Notes under the pieces: generated by a model
Seen by the model: only the letters and a program-made list of their open reading frames with translations
Databases searched by the model: none
What the model was told of the DNA's origin: nothing
DNA from: Planctomycetaceae bacterium
GTDB lineage: Bacteria; Planctomycetota; Planctomycetia; Pirellulales; Pirellulaceae
NCBI GenBank assembly: GCA_002862265.1
Contig: PKCQ01000111.1
Coordinates: forward strand, 1 to 5,448
Reading direction: 5' to 3'
DNA length: 5,448 bases
Shown: piece after piece, positions 1 through 5,079 of the stretch
How positions within the stretch are numbered: the stretch's first letter is position 1
Layout of the letters: each line of letters begins with the position of its first letter
Made by a program: the position numbers and the translations under genes

Positions 1-2352
1 TTCTTCATCGCCAAAGATCCTGGACGAGCCAACTTTATTTCTCAGTCGATGAGCATTGACTACGCCGACGTTCATGTTGACAGCTTGCAGGAAGTCGCCG
101 TAGTTCATCCGCCTTTCGGTCCTGGCAATCTGCCAGAAGAATTCCTCGACTACACGCTCGAAGACTGTATCGCCATTGCGTTGAACAACTCTAAGATCCT
201 GAGAGTCGTTCCCGGTTCGAATGCGAACTCAGGAAGTATTCTCGATCAGATCCTCAGTGCGACACCAGGCCAGATGCCCAGCCGGTGGGATCCAGCCATT
301 GTCAGCACTCAAGCCAGCTCACAGCCAGCGGCTGTTGATAACCAAGGAAACCGTATTGCGCCGCGGAGCCTAATCAGAGCCAATCAAGTAGGTGGTGTTG
401 AGGACGCATTAAGCGAATTCGATGCTCAGTTTTTTGCGGTCATGGGTTACAACACAACCGACCGGCCTCGAAACGTCGCGCCCGGCAACGTGTTCAATCC
501 GCAATTCTTCCAAGCACGCGATGCCAATGCATTAGCCGCACTCTCGAAGCGGATGGCGACAGGTACCGTTGCAACAGCACGCTTCACAACCATCTACTCC
601 AGCAATAACATTCCTACTCCCACACCGCAGAACCCAAACAACTTCGGCCGGAACGTCCCGAGTGACTACACTGCAACTGTGGAACTACAGGTTAATCAAC
701 CTTTGTTGCGTGGCAGAGGAACGCTGGTAAATCGCATTCCAGTCGTGTTGGCCCGAATTAACGAGGATATCGCAATACACGAATTTGAAACCAATGTTCG
801 CAACTTGATTCGTGATGTTGAGTTCGCGTACTGGAACTTGTACTGCGGTTTTCAAGTATTCCGTGCGTCGAAAGACGCTCACAACAGTGCTCTTGAGCTG
901 TGGAAAGTAGCCAAGGCACGCAACGACATCGGAGAAGGTGCACCGGAGGCGGAAGCACAAGCTCGCTCGCAACTCAAGCTATTCGAAGGTCGCCTGACCG
1001 CGGCACTCTACGGATCGCGAATCCAAGGCAACGAGCCAGAAGGGCTACTCGGACGTGAAATGGTCCTTCGTGAGAAGATGGGTCTGGGTGCATGCGACGG
1101 TAAACTTTTACGCCCGGCTGACCAGCCGAACCTGGCTCGAGTCCATTTCGACTGGTATGAAGTCCATGCTGAGGCCTTATCGCGAAACACAGAATTACGT
1201 CGCCAGAAGTGGGCGATTAAGCAACGAGAGCTTGAGCTGGTACTAGCAAAGAACCACACCTTACCCCAGTTCGACCTCGTATCTTTCTATCGCTGGGTTG
1301 GCGTGGGCGACGAGTTTGCAAGAGCCAGTCGAAACGGAATCGACTTTCCGAACGCTGGCTCCAACGCGATTGAAAGCCTTACTGGCGGCGACTATCAAGA
1401 AGTCGGTGTGCGTGCCGAATTGACTCCCCATGCAATGGGAAAACGCCGAGCAGAAGCAAATCTGCAGGGAGCTCGTATCGCGCTGAACAAGTCCAAGGAA
1501 GAACTGCTCGAGAAGGAGAACGCTCTTACGATGCGACTGCAACGCGAAATGCAATTGCTTGAGTCCCATTTCATACAAATGCAGAACTTTGGCGATCAGC
1601 TGCAAGCCCAACAGGAAGAAGCAGCGATCTACATCGACAAGATCGAGAGTAGTGCTGGACAGCTCAACCAGCTGTTGGATCTGCTGCTACGAGCGGAAGA
1701 ACGCCAAGCTCAAGCAGAACAGCAGTACTATCAGGCCGTATGCGAATACAACAAACAAATCACCAACATTCACTACTACAAGGGCTCGTTGTTCGACTTG
1801 AATTCGGTCATGCTGCAAGAAGGCGAGTGGGCTGACAAGGCCTACTGGGACGCAGAGGAGCGAGCTCGCGAGCGTGGTGCTGGCATCTACTTCGACTACG
1901 GCTATACGCGACCTGGAGTTGTCAGCAACAGACCTGTCGAGCAAGGCTTACCAACCGAAAGTAACCTTTCGCGTCCGGGATCTGGCCAGTTTGAAAAAGT
2001 CCTGGGTAGCCCTGGCGAGCCACAGGATCCTGACACTGTTCCAGGTAGTGGCAATGAGCGTCCCAAGTTAGAGAAGCTGGAAGACAGAAAGCCAGTTGCC
2101 TTTGGCTATGCGGACTGGGTCCAACCAGCTTCCGCCAACGAGCCTGCTGAGGCAAACTACGACTGGGGTGACATGGGAATGAGCTCCAACAGTCAAACAG
2201 ACGAGCCAGCACGGATCGTCACCAACCCAAAGGTTCGACGGCTGAGCGATGAAGAGTCTAGCTCCGGAGCCGTACCCGCCTCTTCACGCTCCTCCGTCGA
2301 TTTTAGCGACATATGGAATCGTCAGAGGCAGAAGATCCACATTGAGAATTAA
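1..2352 (+). CDS. TolC-like outer-membrane efflux protein (5'-truncated by window edge)
   Basis: Outer-membrane factor of the TolC/OEP family, which forms the trimeric channel-tunnel that carries substrates of inner-membrane pumps or type I secretion across the outer membrane. The frame is open from base 1, so the ATG at 49 is probably internal; the signal peptide lies upstream and is not seen. Visible family features in order: a first OEP helix (nt 151-204, TLEDCIAIALNNSKILR), a barrel-like strand ending QPLLRGRG (697-720), the helical VEFAYWNLYC segment (817-846), the second-repeat helix (NTELRRQKWAIKQRELELVLAKN) leading into LPQFDLVSFYRW (about 1174-1296), and a long Glu/Gln/Leu-rich coiled coil (about 1438-1785). 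After nt 1882 comes a tail of about 156 residues rich in Pro, Ser, Glu and Gly, probably disordered and absent from TolC. At 783 or more codons it is far longer than classical TolC (400-500), as is usual for planctomycete members. The pump partners are not in the window, so the substrate is unknown. Confidence 0.9.
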   Translation, partial: FFIAKDPGRANFISQSMSIDYADVHVDSLQEVAVVHPPFGPGNLPEEFLDYTLEDCIAIALNNSKILRVVPGSNANSGSILDQILSATPGQMPSRWDPAIVSTQASSQPAAVDNQGNRIAPRSLIRANQVGGVEDALSEFDAQFFAVMGYNTTDRPRNVAPGNVFNPQFFQARDANALAALSKRMATGTVATARFTTIYSSNNIPTPTPQNPNNFGRNVPSDYTATVELQVNQPLLRGRGTLVNRIPVVLARINEDIAIHEFETNVRNLIRDVEFAYWNLYCGFQVFRASKDAHNSALELWKVAKARNDIGEGAPEAEAQARSQLKLFEGRLTAALYGSRIQGNEPEGLLGREMVLREKMGLGACDGKLLRPADQPNLARVHFDWYEVHAEALSRNTELRRQKWAIKQRELELVLAKNHTLPQFDLVSFYRWVGVGDEFARASRNGIDFPNAGSNAIESLTGGDYQEVGVRAELTPHAMGKRRAEANLQGARIALNKSKEELLEKENALTMRLQREMQLLESHFIQMQNFGDQLQAQQEEAAIYIDKIESSAGQLNQLLDLLLRAEERQAQAEQQYYQAVCEYNKQITNIHYYKGSLFDLNSVMLQEGEWADKAYWDAEERARERGAGIYFDYGYTRPGVVSNRPVEQGLPTESNLSRPGSGQFEKVLGSPGEPQDPDTVPGSGNERPKLEKLEDRKPVAFGYADWVQPASANEPAEANYDWGDMGMSSNSQTDEPARIVTNPKVRRLSDEESSSGAVPASSRSSVDFSDIWNRQRQKIHIEN

Positions 2353-2399
2353 TTAGCGTACAGCCGAGTGCTGTGAACGAGGCGAGGGGGCGTCCGGTC

Positions 2400-2427
2400 G
2401 GGTCCAGTAGCATTGCTACTGCGACCC
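2400..2427 (+). terminator. Bulged GC-rich hairpin, candidate 3' end of the efflux transcript
   Basis: The left arm GGGTCCAGTAGC (2400-2411) pairs with GCTACTGCGACCC (2415-2427) over 12 base pairs, with one unpaired C (2422) and a 3-base ATT loop. It lies 48 bases after the stop codon of the efflux gene. There is no T-tract behind it, so it is not a textbook Rho-independent terminator. It could instead be a 3'-end stabilising hairpin or an element at the head of the next leader. Confidence 0.4.
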
Positions 2428-2640
2428 GTTCGGCATTTATAGACCGAGTCTGTCATTCCAGGTTCTTAGCTCGGCGTTCATATGGAATGCTCTCACGACG
2501 TCAGGAGTTTCAGCTAGACTAACGTTTGAGGCTGAAAGTCGTGAAGGACTCCGGCACAGGAGAGCTTTGCACCCGGATTCGTAATCCTCATCCACTAGGA
2601 GTGATTTCTCGCGAACTCCACTATCGGCCAAAGATCTCTA

Positions 2641-2680
2641 CGGCTTCCGCTACATATCATCGGCTTCCGCTACCTATCGT
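2641..2680 (+). repeat. Tandem duplication of a 20-bp unit
   Basis: Two adjacent 20-base units, 2641-2660 and 2661-2680, share CGGCTTCCGCTAC exactly except for one base at their 14th position and one at their 19th (18 of 20 identical). The pair ends 56 bases before the oxidoreductase ATG. It could be a doubled regulator site in the leader or a recent slippage duplication. Each unit contains TATC(A/G)T, which resembles a -10 box, but no matching -35 is seen. Confidence 0.75.
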
Positions 2681-2725
2681 TGACGCAACCAATTGCCCTG
2701 CACAACCCCTTCCCCATCCCACCAC

Positions 2726-2729
2726 GAGG
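2726..2729 (+). promoter_or_regulatory. Ribosome-binding site that sets the oxidoreductase start
   Basis: GAGG at 2726-2729 lies 7 bases before the ATG at 2737, a good Shine-Dalgarno spacing. The same frame extends upstream to a TTG at 2680, but that codon has no such site and would put 19 extra residues, including several prolines, before the Tat signal. The site therefore favours 2737. Confidence 0.75.
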
Positions 2730-2736
2730 TCCTACT

Positions 2737-4176
2737 ATGCCGCACTCCGTCTCACGAAGAAAGTTTGTTCAAGCAACAGGTCTTGCCGCTGGAGCTGCGG
2801 CTCTTTCTCCGGTGCCAACGATCGCTCGAGGACGTCTGGAAAAACCAACCTTGCTCGGCATTGGAGCCGGCGGCAAGGGACGGGCGGATCTCGAAGGAGC
2901 CCGGCGCGCAGGGTTCGATGTAATCGCGCTGGCAGACGTGGTCGACATCAAATCCTTCAACGGAGTTGCCGATCGGCGAACTAAAGGCTTGGGACAGGTG
3001 CGCGCTGCTTTCCCAAATGCAACCTTTGGAACCGACTATCGTGAAATGCTGTCCGAGCTGGGTGACAAGGTCGATGCTGTCACCGTTTCCACACCAGATC
3101 ACCACCACTTCCATGCCAGTGTCCAAGCGATGTTGGCAGGCAAGCACGTGTATTGCCAAAAGCCGCTGAGCCATGGCATTTGGGAAGCTCGTATGATGAG
3201 CAAAGTGGCTGCCGATACCGGTGTGAAAACGCAAATGGGCAATCAAGCTCATGCGAACGATCACATGCGTCGTTGCGTCGAATTGATTCGAGCTGGCATC
3301 ATCGGGAAAGTCAAAGAAATTCATACTTGGACAAACCGTCCTATCTGGCCTCAAGGTTTTGCCAAGCCGCCCGCGCCCGAGCCGGTCCCAACGGGACTCG
3401 ACTGGAAACAATGGGTCGGACCCGCGCCTTGGGTGGAATACAATCACGTGATCGCTCCATTTGCTTGGCGAGGCTGGTGGAACTATGGCACCGGAGCACT
3501 TGGTGACATGGCATGCCACATCATGGATCTTGGCTATTGGTCGATGAATCCTGGAGCACCGAAAACAGTACTAGCCGAGCAGAATGGTGCAACGGATTTC
3601 TCACCACCGATCAACTCCAAGATTACTTGGCAGTTTGGCGCGAACGATTTCAGCTCCAAGGATGGCTTCACGATCAATTGGTACGACGGCTACGTAGATG
3701 CTAAGTTCAATCGCGAGAAGTGGATTCTGGAAAAGGACAGCAAGGAGTACAACCATCCTTCGGAAGAAGTCATGGAAGGCATGAGTTTCTCCAAGTTTGG
3801 CAGCGTCATCATTGGCGAAGACGGCAAGCTATTTTTCAACCGCAGCAACGGCAAATGGGTGCTCAAGACAAACAGCAAAGTTGATGGTTTCGAGTGGCCA
3901 CCCGAGACGATGCCTCGAGCCAACAACCAAGACAATTACCTTGAGTGGTACGATGCCGTCACAGGTACGGTCTCGCAAAGCGAATCAAACTTTTCGTTGG
4001 CTGGCCCCTTTACCGAAACTATCTTGCTCGGAGTTTTGGCTCAGCGCGTAGCAGGCCAGAAGTTGATTTGGGACGCAGAGAAAATGCAGGTGAAAGGACG
4101 CCCTGAGCTCGACCAGTACATCAAGCGCGAGTACTCCGAAGGCTGGAGCGAGAGGGTGTTGCTCGGAGACGCGTGA
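2737..4176 (+). CDS. Tat-exported Gfo/Idh/MocA-family oxidoreductase (479 aa)
   Basis: Probable NAD(P)-dependent dehydrogenase acting on a sugar, polyol or sugar-derivative; the exact substrate cannot be read from sequence. Residues 1-30 form a twin-arginine signal: SRRKFVQ at 6-12, an Ala/Gly/Leu hydrophobic core, and a likely cut after PTIA at about residue 30. This implies export of the folded, cofactor-loaded enzyme. The Rossmann domain follows, with GIGAGGKG at 41-48 (dinucleotide loop) and Asp67 in ALADVV, which fits NAD ribose binding. TPDHHHFHA begins at Thr119. The usual EKP motif reads QKP (141-143), keeping Lys142. The C-terminal alpha/beta domain has WTNRPIWP (198-205) and GDMACHIMD, with Asp257 and His261 matching the usual catalytic Asp/His pair. 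Length is normal for planctomycete members of this family. The gene appears to be transcribed alone: 384 bases separate it from the gene upstream, and a structured region follows. The family is reliable, the substrate unknown. Confidence 0.93.
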   Translation: MPHSVSRRKFVQATGLAAGAAALSPVPTIARGRLEKPTLLGIGAGGKGRADLEGARRAGFDVIALADVVDIKSFNGVADRRTKGLGQVRAAFPNATFGTDYREMLSELGDKVDAVTVSTPDHHHFHASVQAMLAGKHVYCQKPLSHGIWEARMMSKVAADTGVKTQMGNQAHANDHMRRCVELIRAGIIGKVKEIHTWTNRPIWPQGFAKPPAPEPVPTGLDWKQWVGPAPWVEYNHVIAPFAWRGWWNYGTGALGDMACHIMDLGYWSMNPGAPKTVLAEQNGATDFSPPINSKITWQFGANDFSSKDGFTINWYDGYVDAKFNREKWILEKDSKEYNHPSEEVMEGMSFSKFGSVIIGEDGKLFFNRSNGKWVLKTNSKVDGFEWPPETMPRANNQDNYLEWYDAVTGTVSQSESNFSLAGPFTETILLGVLAQRVAGQKLIWDAEKMQVKGRPELDQYIKREYSEGWSERVLLGDA

Positions 4177-4208
4177 GCGTTTTAGACCACGATCCAAGGA
4201 CAAGCCTC

Positions 4209-4293
4209 TACCGAGTTCGCAATCCCACATTCATCCGCCATCGTCTTGAAAGAAACAGACGGTGCAGCGAAGGGCAAGATGGCGAACTCGGTA
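4209..4293. repeat. Long near-perfect inverted repeat with nested hairpin (possible structured RNA)
   Basis: The left arm 4209-4224 (TACCGAGTTCGCAATC) is complementary to the right arm 4278-4293 (GATGGCGAACTCGGTA) at 15 of 16 positions; the only mismatch is A4221 with G4281. Inside, 4239-4246 (CATCGTCT) pairs with 4257-4264 (AGACGGTG) over 8 positions including one G-U, closing a 10-base loop, and CGC 4236-4238 can pair with GCG 4267-4269. The whole folds as one rod of about 85 nucleotides, beginning 32 bases after the oxidoreductase stop codon. A competing fold exists: GATGGCG (4278-4284) can pair with CGCCATC (4236-4242). No T-tract follows, so it is not a classical terminator. It may be a 3'-UTR stem, a small RNA, or a palindromic repeat element. 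Confidence 0.7.
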
Positions 4294-4329
4294 CACATCG
4301 GCGGCACGAAAGTAGCTGCGGGGTAACTC

Positions 4330-4352
4330 CCGATAGCCTGCAGCAGAATCGG
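4330..4352. repeat. Hairpin motif, copy A
   Basis: CCGAT (4330-4334) pairs with ATCGG (4348-4352). An inner GC/GC pair (4336-4337 with 4343-4344) closes a CTGCA loop. The layout CCGAT, 2-3 bases, CCTGCA, 2-3 bases, AGAATCGG is shared with the copy at 4646-4670. Confidence 0.55.
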
Positions 4353-4384
4353 ACTGATACGAAGCAAGATGTGGAAGCATTACC

Positions 4385-4486
4385 TTAGCTTTTTCCATTC
4401 AAGAATTGGAAAACAAAGAACAGGATAAGAGCTATACCGAGGGCTATAAAGCCGCGGAGTCTCCCAGGCTGAAGATCCTCTTGCAA
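4385..4486 (-). pseudogene. Second hydrophobic mini-frame, in phase with and directly after the TAA of the first
   Basis: Read on the minus strand, this frame starts with TTG (4486-4484) immediately after the TAA of the 31-codon frame and runs 33 codons to TAA (4387-4385). The peptide is polar at first (LQEDLQPGRLR), then has one clear membrane segment (GFIALGIALILFFVFQFL), and ends NGKS. Together with the frame before it, it would make a two-helix protein of about 65 residues if the TAA were a sense codon. It could be the back half of a gene broken by a nonsense change, a second tiny gene started by reinitiation at TTG, or chance. No ribosome-binding site is evident for the TTG. Confidence 0.3.
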
Positions 4487-4582
4487 TTAACGCATCCGCT
4501 CATCGCAAGCTTTGCTGGCCGCGATGGCAAAGAATGTCCCAAGTACCAACACCAGAATGAACAGAATGTGGTTGGTTTCCAT
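4487..4582 (-). CDS. Possible 31-residue single-pass membrane peptide
   Basis: The minus-strand ATG (4582-4580) opens a 31-codon frame ending TAA (4489-4487). After METN comes a strong membrane helix (residues 5-22, HILFILVLVLGTFFAIAA), then a short charged tail (SKACDERMR). Positive residues after the helix suggest the C-terminus stays in the cytoplasm. I do not recognise a family. No Shine-Dalgarno sequence lies before the ATG (the leader ends GGCACCTC) and I found no convincing promoter, which lowers confidence; planctomycete genes often lack such sites. The plus strand opposite has only an unconvincing TTG-started frame. A single TAA separates it from another hydrophobic segment in the same phase, so it may instead be the front half of a broken two-helix gene. 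Confidence 0.35.
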   Translation of the reverse strand: METNHILFILVLVLGTFFAIAASKACDERMR

Positions 4583-4645
4583 GAGGTGCCATGTGAGAAG
4601 CCCAGGGTAAATTCCGTTAGAGTCCTAAATCAACTCCAGTGTTTA

Positions 4646-4670
4646 CCGATGTTCCTGCATGAAGAATCGG
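4646..4670. repeat. Hairpin motif, copy B
   Basis: CCGAT (4646-4650) pairs with ATCGG (4666-4670) and TTC (4652-4654) with GAA (4661-4663), closing a CTGCAT loop. It matches copy A at 4330-4352 in CCGAT, CCTGCA and AGAATCGG, while the spacer bases differ. Its 3' arm overlaps the 5' arm of the T7-tailed stem, so the two folds exclude each other. Confidence 0.55.
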
Positions 4671-4712
4671 ATACTCACAGCCGGCTAGCTAAGGCACCGA
4701 TTCGCTTTTTTT
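4664..4712 (+). terminator. Candidate Rho-independent terminator with T7 tract
   Basis: GAATCGG (4664-4670) pairs perfectly with CCGATTC (4697-4703), followed by GC and seven T residues (4706-4712). The 26-base loop contains the palindrome AGCCGGCT, which can add an inner fold. The loop is long for a terminator, but the T-tract placement is right. It lies 488 bases after the oxidoreductase stop codon, so it would end either a long 3' UTR or an unannotated RNA starting in the structured region. Copy B of the hairpin motif competes for the 5' arm. Confidence 0.45.
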
Positions 4713-4713
4713 A

Positions 4714-4734
4714 GGGCAATGCCTTTTGCAGCCC
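4714..4734 (+). other. Hairpin immediately after the T7 tract
   Basis: GGGC (4714-4717) pairs with GCCC (4731-4734) and TGC (4720-4722) with GCA (4728-4730), with a two-base AA bulge and a CTTTT loop. It starts two bases after the T7 tract. On the minus strand it would precede an A-rich run, so it does not look like a minus-strand terminator. Its role is unknown. Confidence 0.4.
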
Positions 4735-4757
4735 GGTATTCGAAGGACGAGAGTGCC

Positions 4758-4775
4758 TTGTGCCGACTTGCACAA
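4758..4775 (+). other. Perfect 6-bp hairpin upstream of the small-gene promoter
   Basis: TTGTGC (4758-4763) and GCACAA (4770-4775) form a perfect inverted repeat around CGACTT. It ends 17 bases before the -35 box at 4793, a possible place for an activator or a dimeric regulator, but this is only positional inference. Confidence 0.35.
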
Positions 4776-4792
4776 AGTGGACGATTTAAAAT

Positions 4793-4821
4793 TTGAACTG
4801 GCGCCCAGAATCTCCTCTAAT
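4793..4821 (+). promoter_or_regulatory. Sigma70-like promoter for the small membrane-protein gene
   Basis: TTGAAC (4793-4798) and TCTAAT (4816-4821) are separated by exactly 17 bases. The -10 matches TATAAT at five of six positions and the -35 matches TTGA of TTGACA. Transcription would start near 4828 and give a leader of about 50 bases to the ATG at 4881. The T7-tailed stem upstream would insulate it from the oxidoreductase transcript. Confidence 0.5.
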
Positions 4822-4869
4822 GCATTCTCCGCTGGTACTTAATGCCAGAATCAGAAACCAACTTCCAAA

Positions 4870-4873
4870 GAGG
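4870..4873 (+). promoter_or_regulatory. Ribosome-binding site that sets the small-gene start
   Basis: GAGG (4870-4873), the start of a GAGGGGG run, lies 7 bases before the ATG at 4881. The upstream in-frame ATG at 4842 has no comparable site, so the shorter 50-residue product is preferred. Confidence 0.65.
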
Positions 4874-4880
4874 GGGCGCT

Positions 4881-5033
4881 ATGATTTACCATTGCTCAAT
4901 CACAAGTCGCACTGGATACGACCCGAAATCCAAACAAGCGCGAGTTCGCGATAGCCTCGCCATCATTAGCTCCATCATAGGCGTCGGAGCACTCATCTTT
5001 AGCGTTGGAATTTTATCTCAGTGGATGGGCTAG
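4881..5033 (+). CDS. Small single-pass membrane protein (50 aa), unknown function
   Basis: I do not recognise a family. The product has a polar, basic N-terminal half (MIYHCSITSRTGYDPKSKQARVRD) and one hydrophobic helix at about residues 25-45 (SLAIISSIIGVGALIFSVGIL), ending SQWMG. The Lys/Arg cluster at 16-23 just before the helix predicts a cytoplasmic N-terminus and a periplasmic C-terminus. The start is chosen from the GAGG site 7 bases upstream. An in-frame ATG at 4842 would add 13 residues but would need transcription from the same promoter and lacks a ribosome-binding site. A promoter-like pair lies 60-88 bases upstream. Small size, own promoter and single helix would fit a regulatory micropeptide of a membrane complex, or an ordinary uncharacterised membrane protein; nothing here decides that. 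Confidence 0.6.
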   Translation: MIYHCSITSRTGYDPKSKQARVRDSLAIISSIIGVGALIFSVGILSQWMG

Positions 5034-5079
5034 GGGAGCTTATACCTCGTCTTTATACAGAGCCGAAAAGCGCAGTGGT

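Larger units (their letters stand above)
2353..2736. other. Intergenic leader between efflux gene and oxidoreductase gene
   Basis: These 384 bases hold no credible gene. Frames that cross them use TTG starts without a ribosome-binding site and read as low-quality peptide. What can be seen is a small hairpin just after the stop codon (ACAGC 2360-2364 with GCTGT 2370-2374), the larger hairpin at 2400-2427, a GGATT/AATCC hairpin at 2575-2587, and the tandem repeat at 2641-2680. A weak promoter-like pair, TTGCTA (2413-2418) and TTTATA (2436-2441) with 17-base spacing, overlaps the larger hairpin; I do not call it. The length and content suggest that the oxidoreductase has its own promoter, but I could not place it. 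Confidence 0.6.
4177..4880. other. Structured intergenic region without a conventional gene
   Basis: This 704-base stretch follows the oxidoreductase. No plus-strand frame in it is convincing. It contains the long inverted repeat (4209-4293), two copies of one hairpin motif (4330-4352, 4646-4670), a T7-tailed stem (4664-4712), two simple hairpins (4714-4734, 4758-4775), a pair of minus-strand hydrophobic mini-frames (4385-4582), and the promoter and ribosome-binding site of the small gene at 4881. The density of base-paired elements suggests RNA-level function or a remnant of a palindromic repeat element. Confidence 0.6.

Noticed and set aside
2437..2631. 64-codon minus-strand frame in the intergenic leader
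   Set aside because: It starts at TTG without a Shine-Dalgarno sequence and the peptide has no domain, membrane segment or conserved motif that I can see.
2680..2736. Upstream TTG start giving a 498-residue oxidoreductase
   Set aside because: The TTG sits at the end of the tandem repeat with no ribosome-binding site, while the ATG at 2737 has GAGG 7 bases upstream and places the twin-arginine motif near the N-terminus as expected.
2526..2984. 152-codon plus-strand frame overlapping the oxidoreductase start
   Set aside because: Its second half is an out-of-frame reading of the Tat signal and Rossmann region, no ribosome-binding site precedes it, and the peptide has no recognisable feature.
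2752..3519. 255-codon minus-strand frame opposite the oxidoreductase
   Set aside because: It lies wholly antisense to a clearly recognisable gene and its translation shows no family features; it is a mirror of the coding bias on the plus strand.
4179..4326. Plus-strand frame reading ...KETDGAAKGKMANSVHIGG... after the oxidoreductase
   Set aside because: It has no usable start near its beginning, is under 50 codons, and is the other-strand reflection of the inverted repeat.
4182..4367. 61-codon minus-strand frame (TTG start) across the long inverted repeat
   Set aside because: It crosses both arms of the palindrome, so TEFAI-like peptide arises on both strands from symmetry. No start signals support it, though its codon use is not implausible.
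4445..4450. TATAAA as a plus-strand -10 box
   Set aside because: No -35-like hexamer lies 16-18 bases upstream, and the site is part of a GCTATA direct repeat that corresponds to the IAL-GIAL codons on the other strand.
4406..4714. 102-codon plus-strand frame
   Set aside because: It begins with TTG without a ribosome-binding site, its last codons run through the T7 tract and terminator stem, and the composition is unremarkable; the opposite strand has more protein-like hydrophobic frames.
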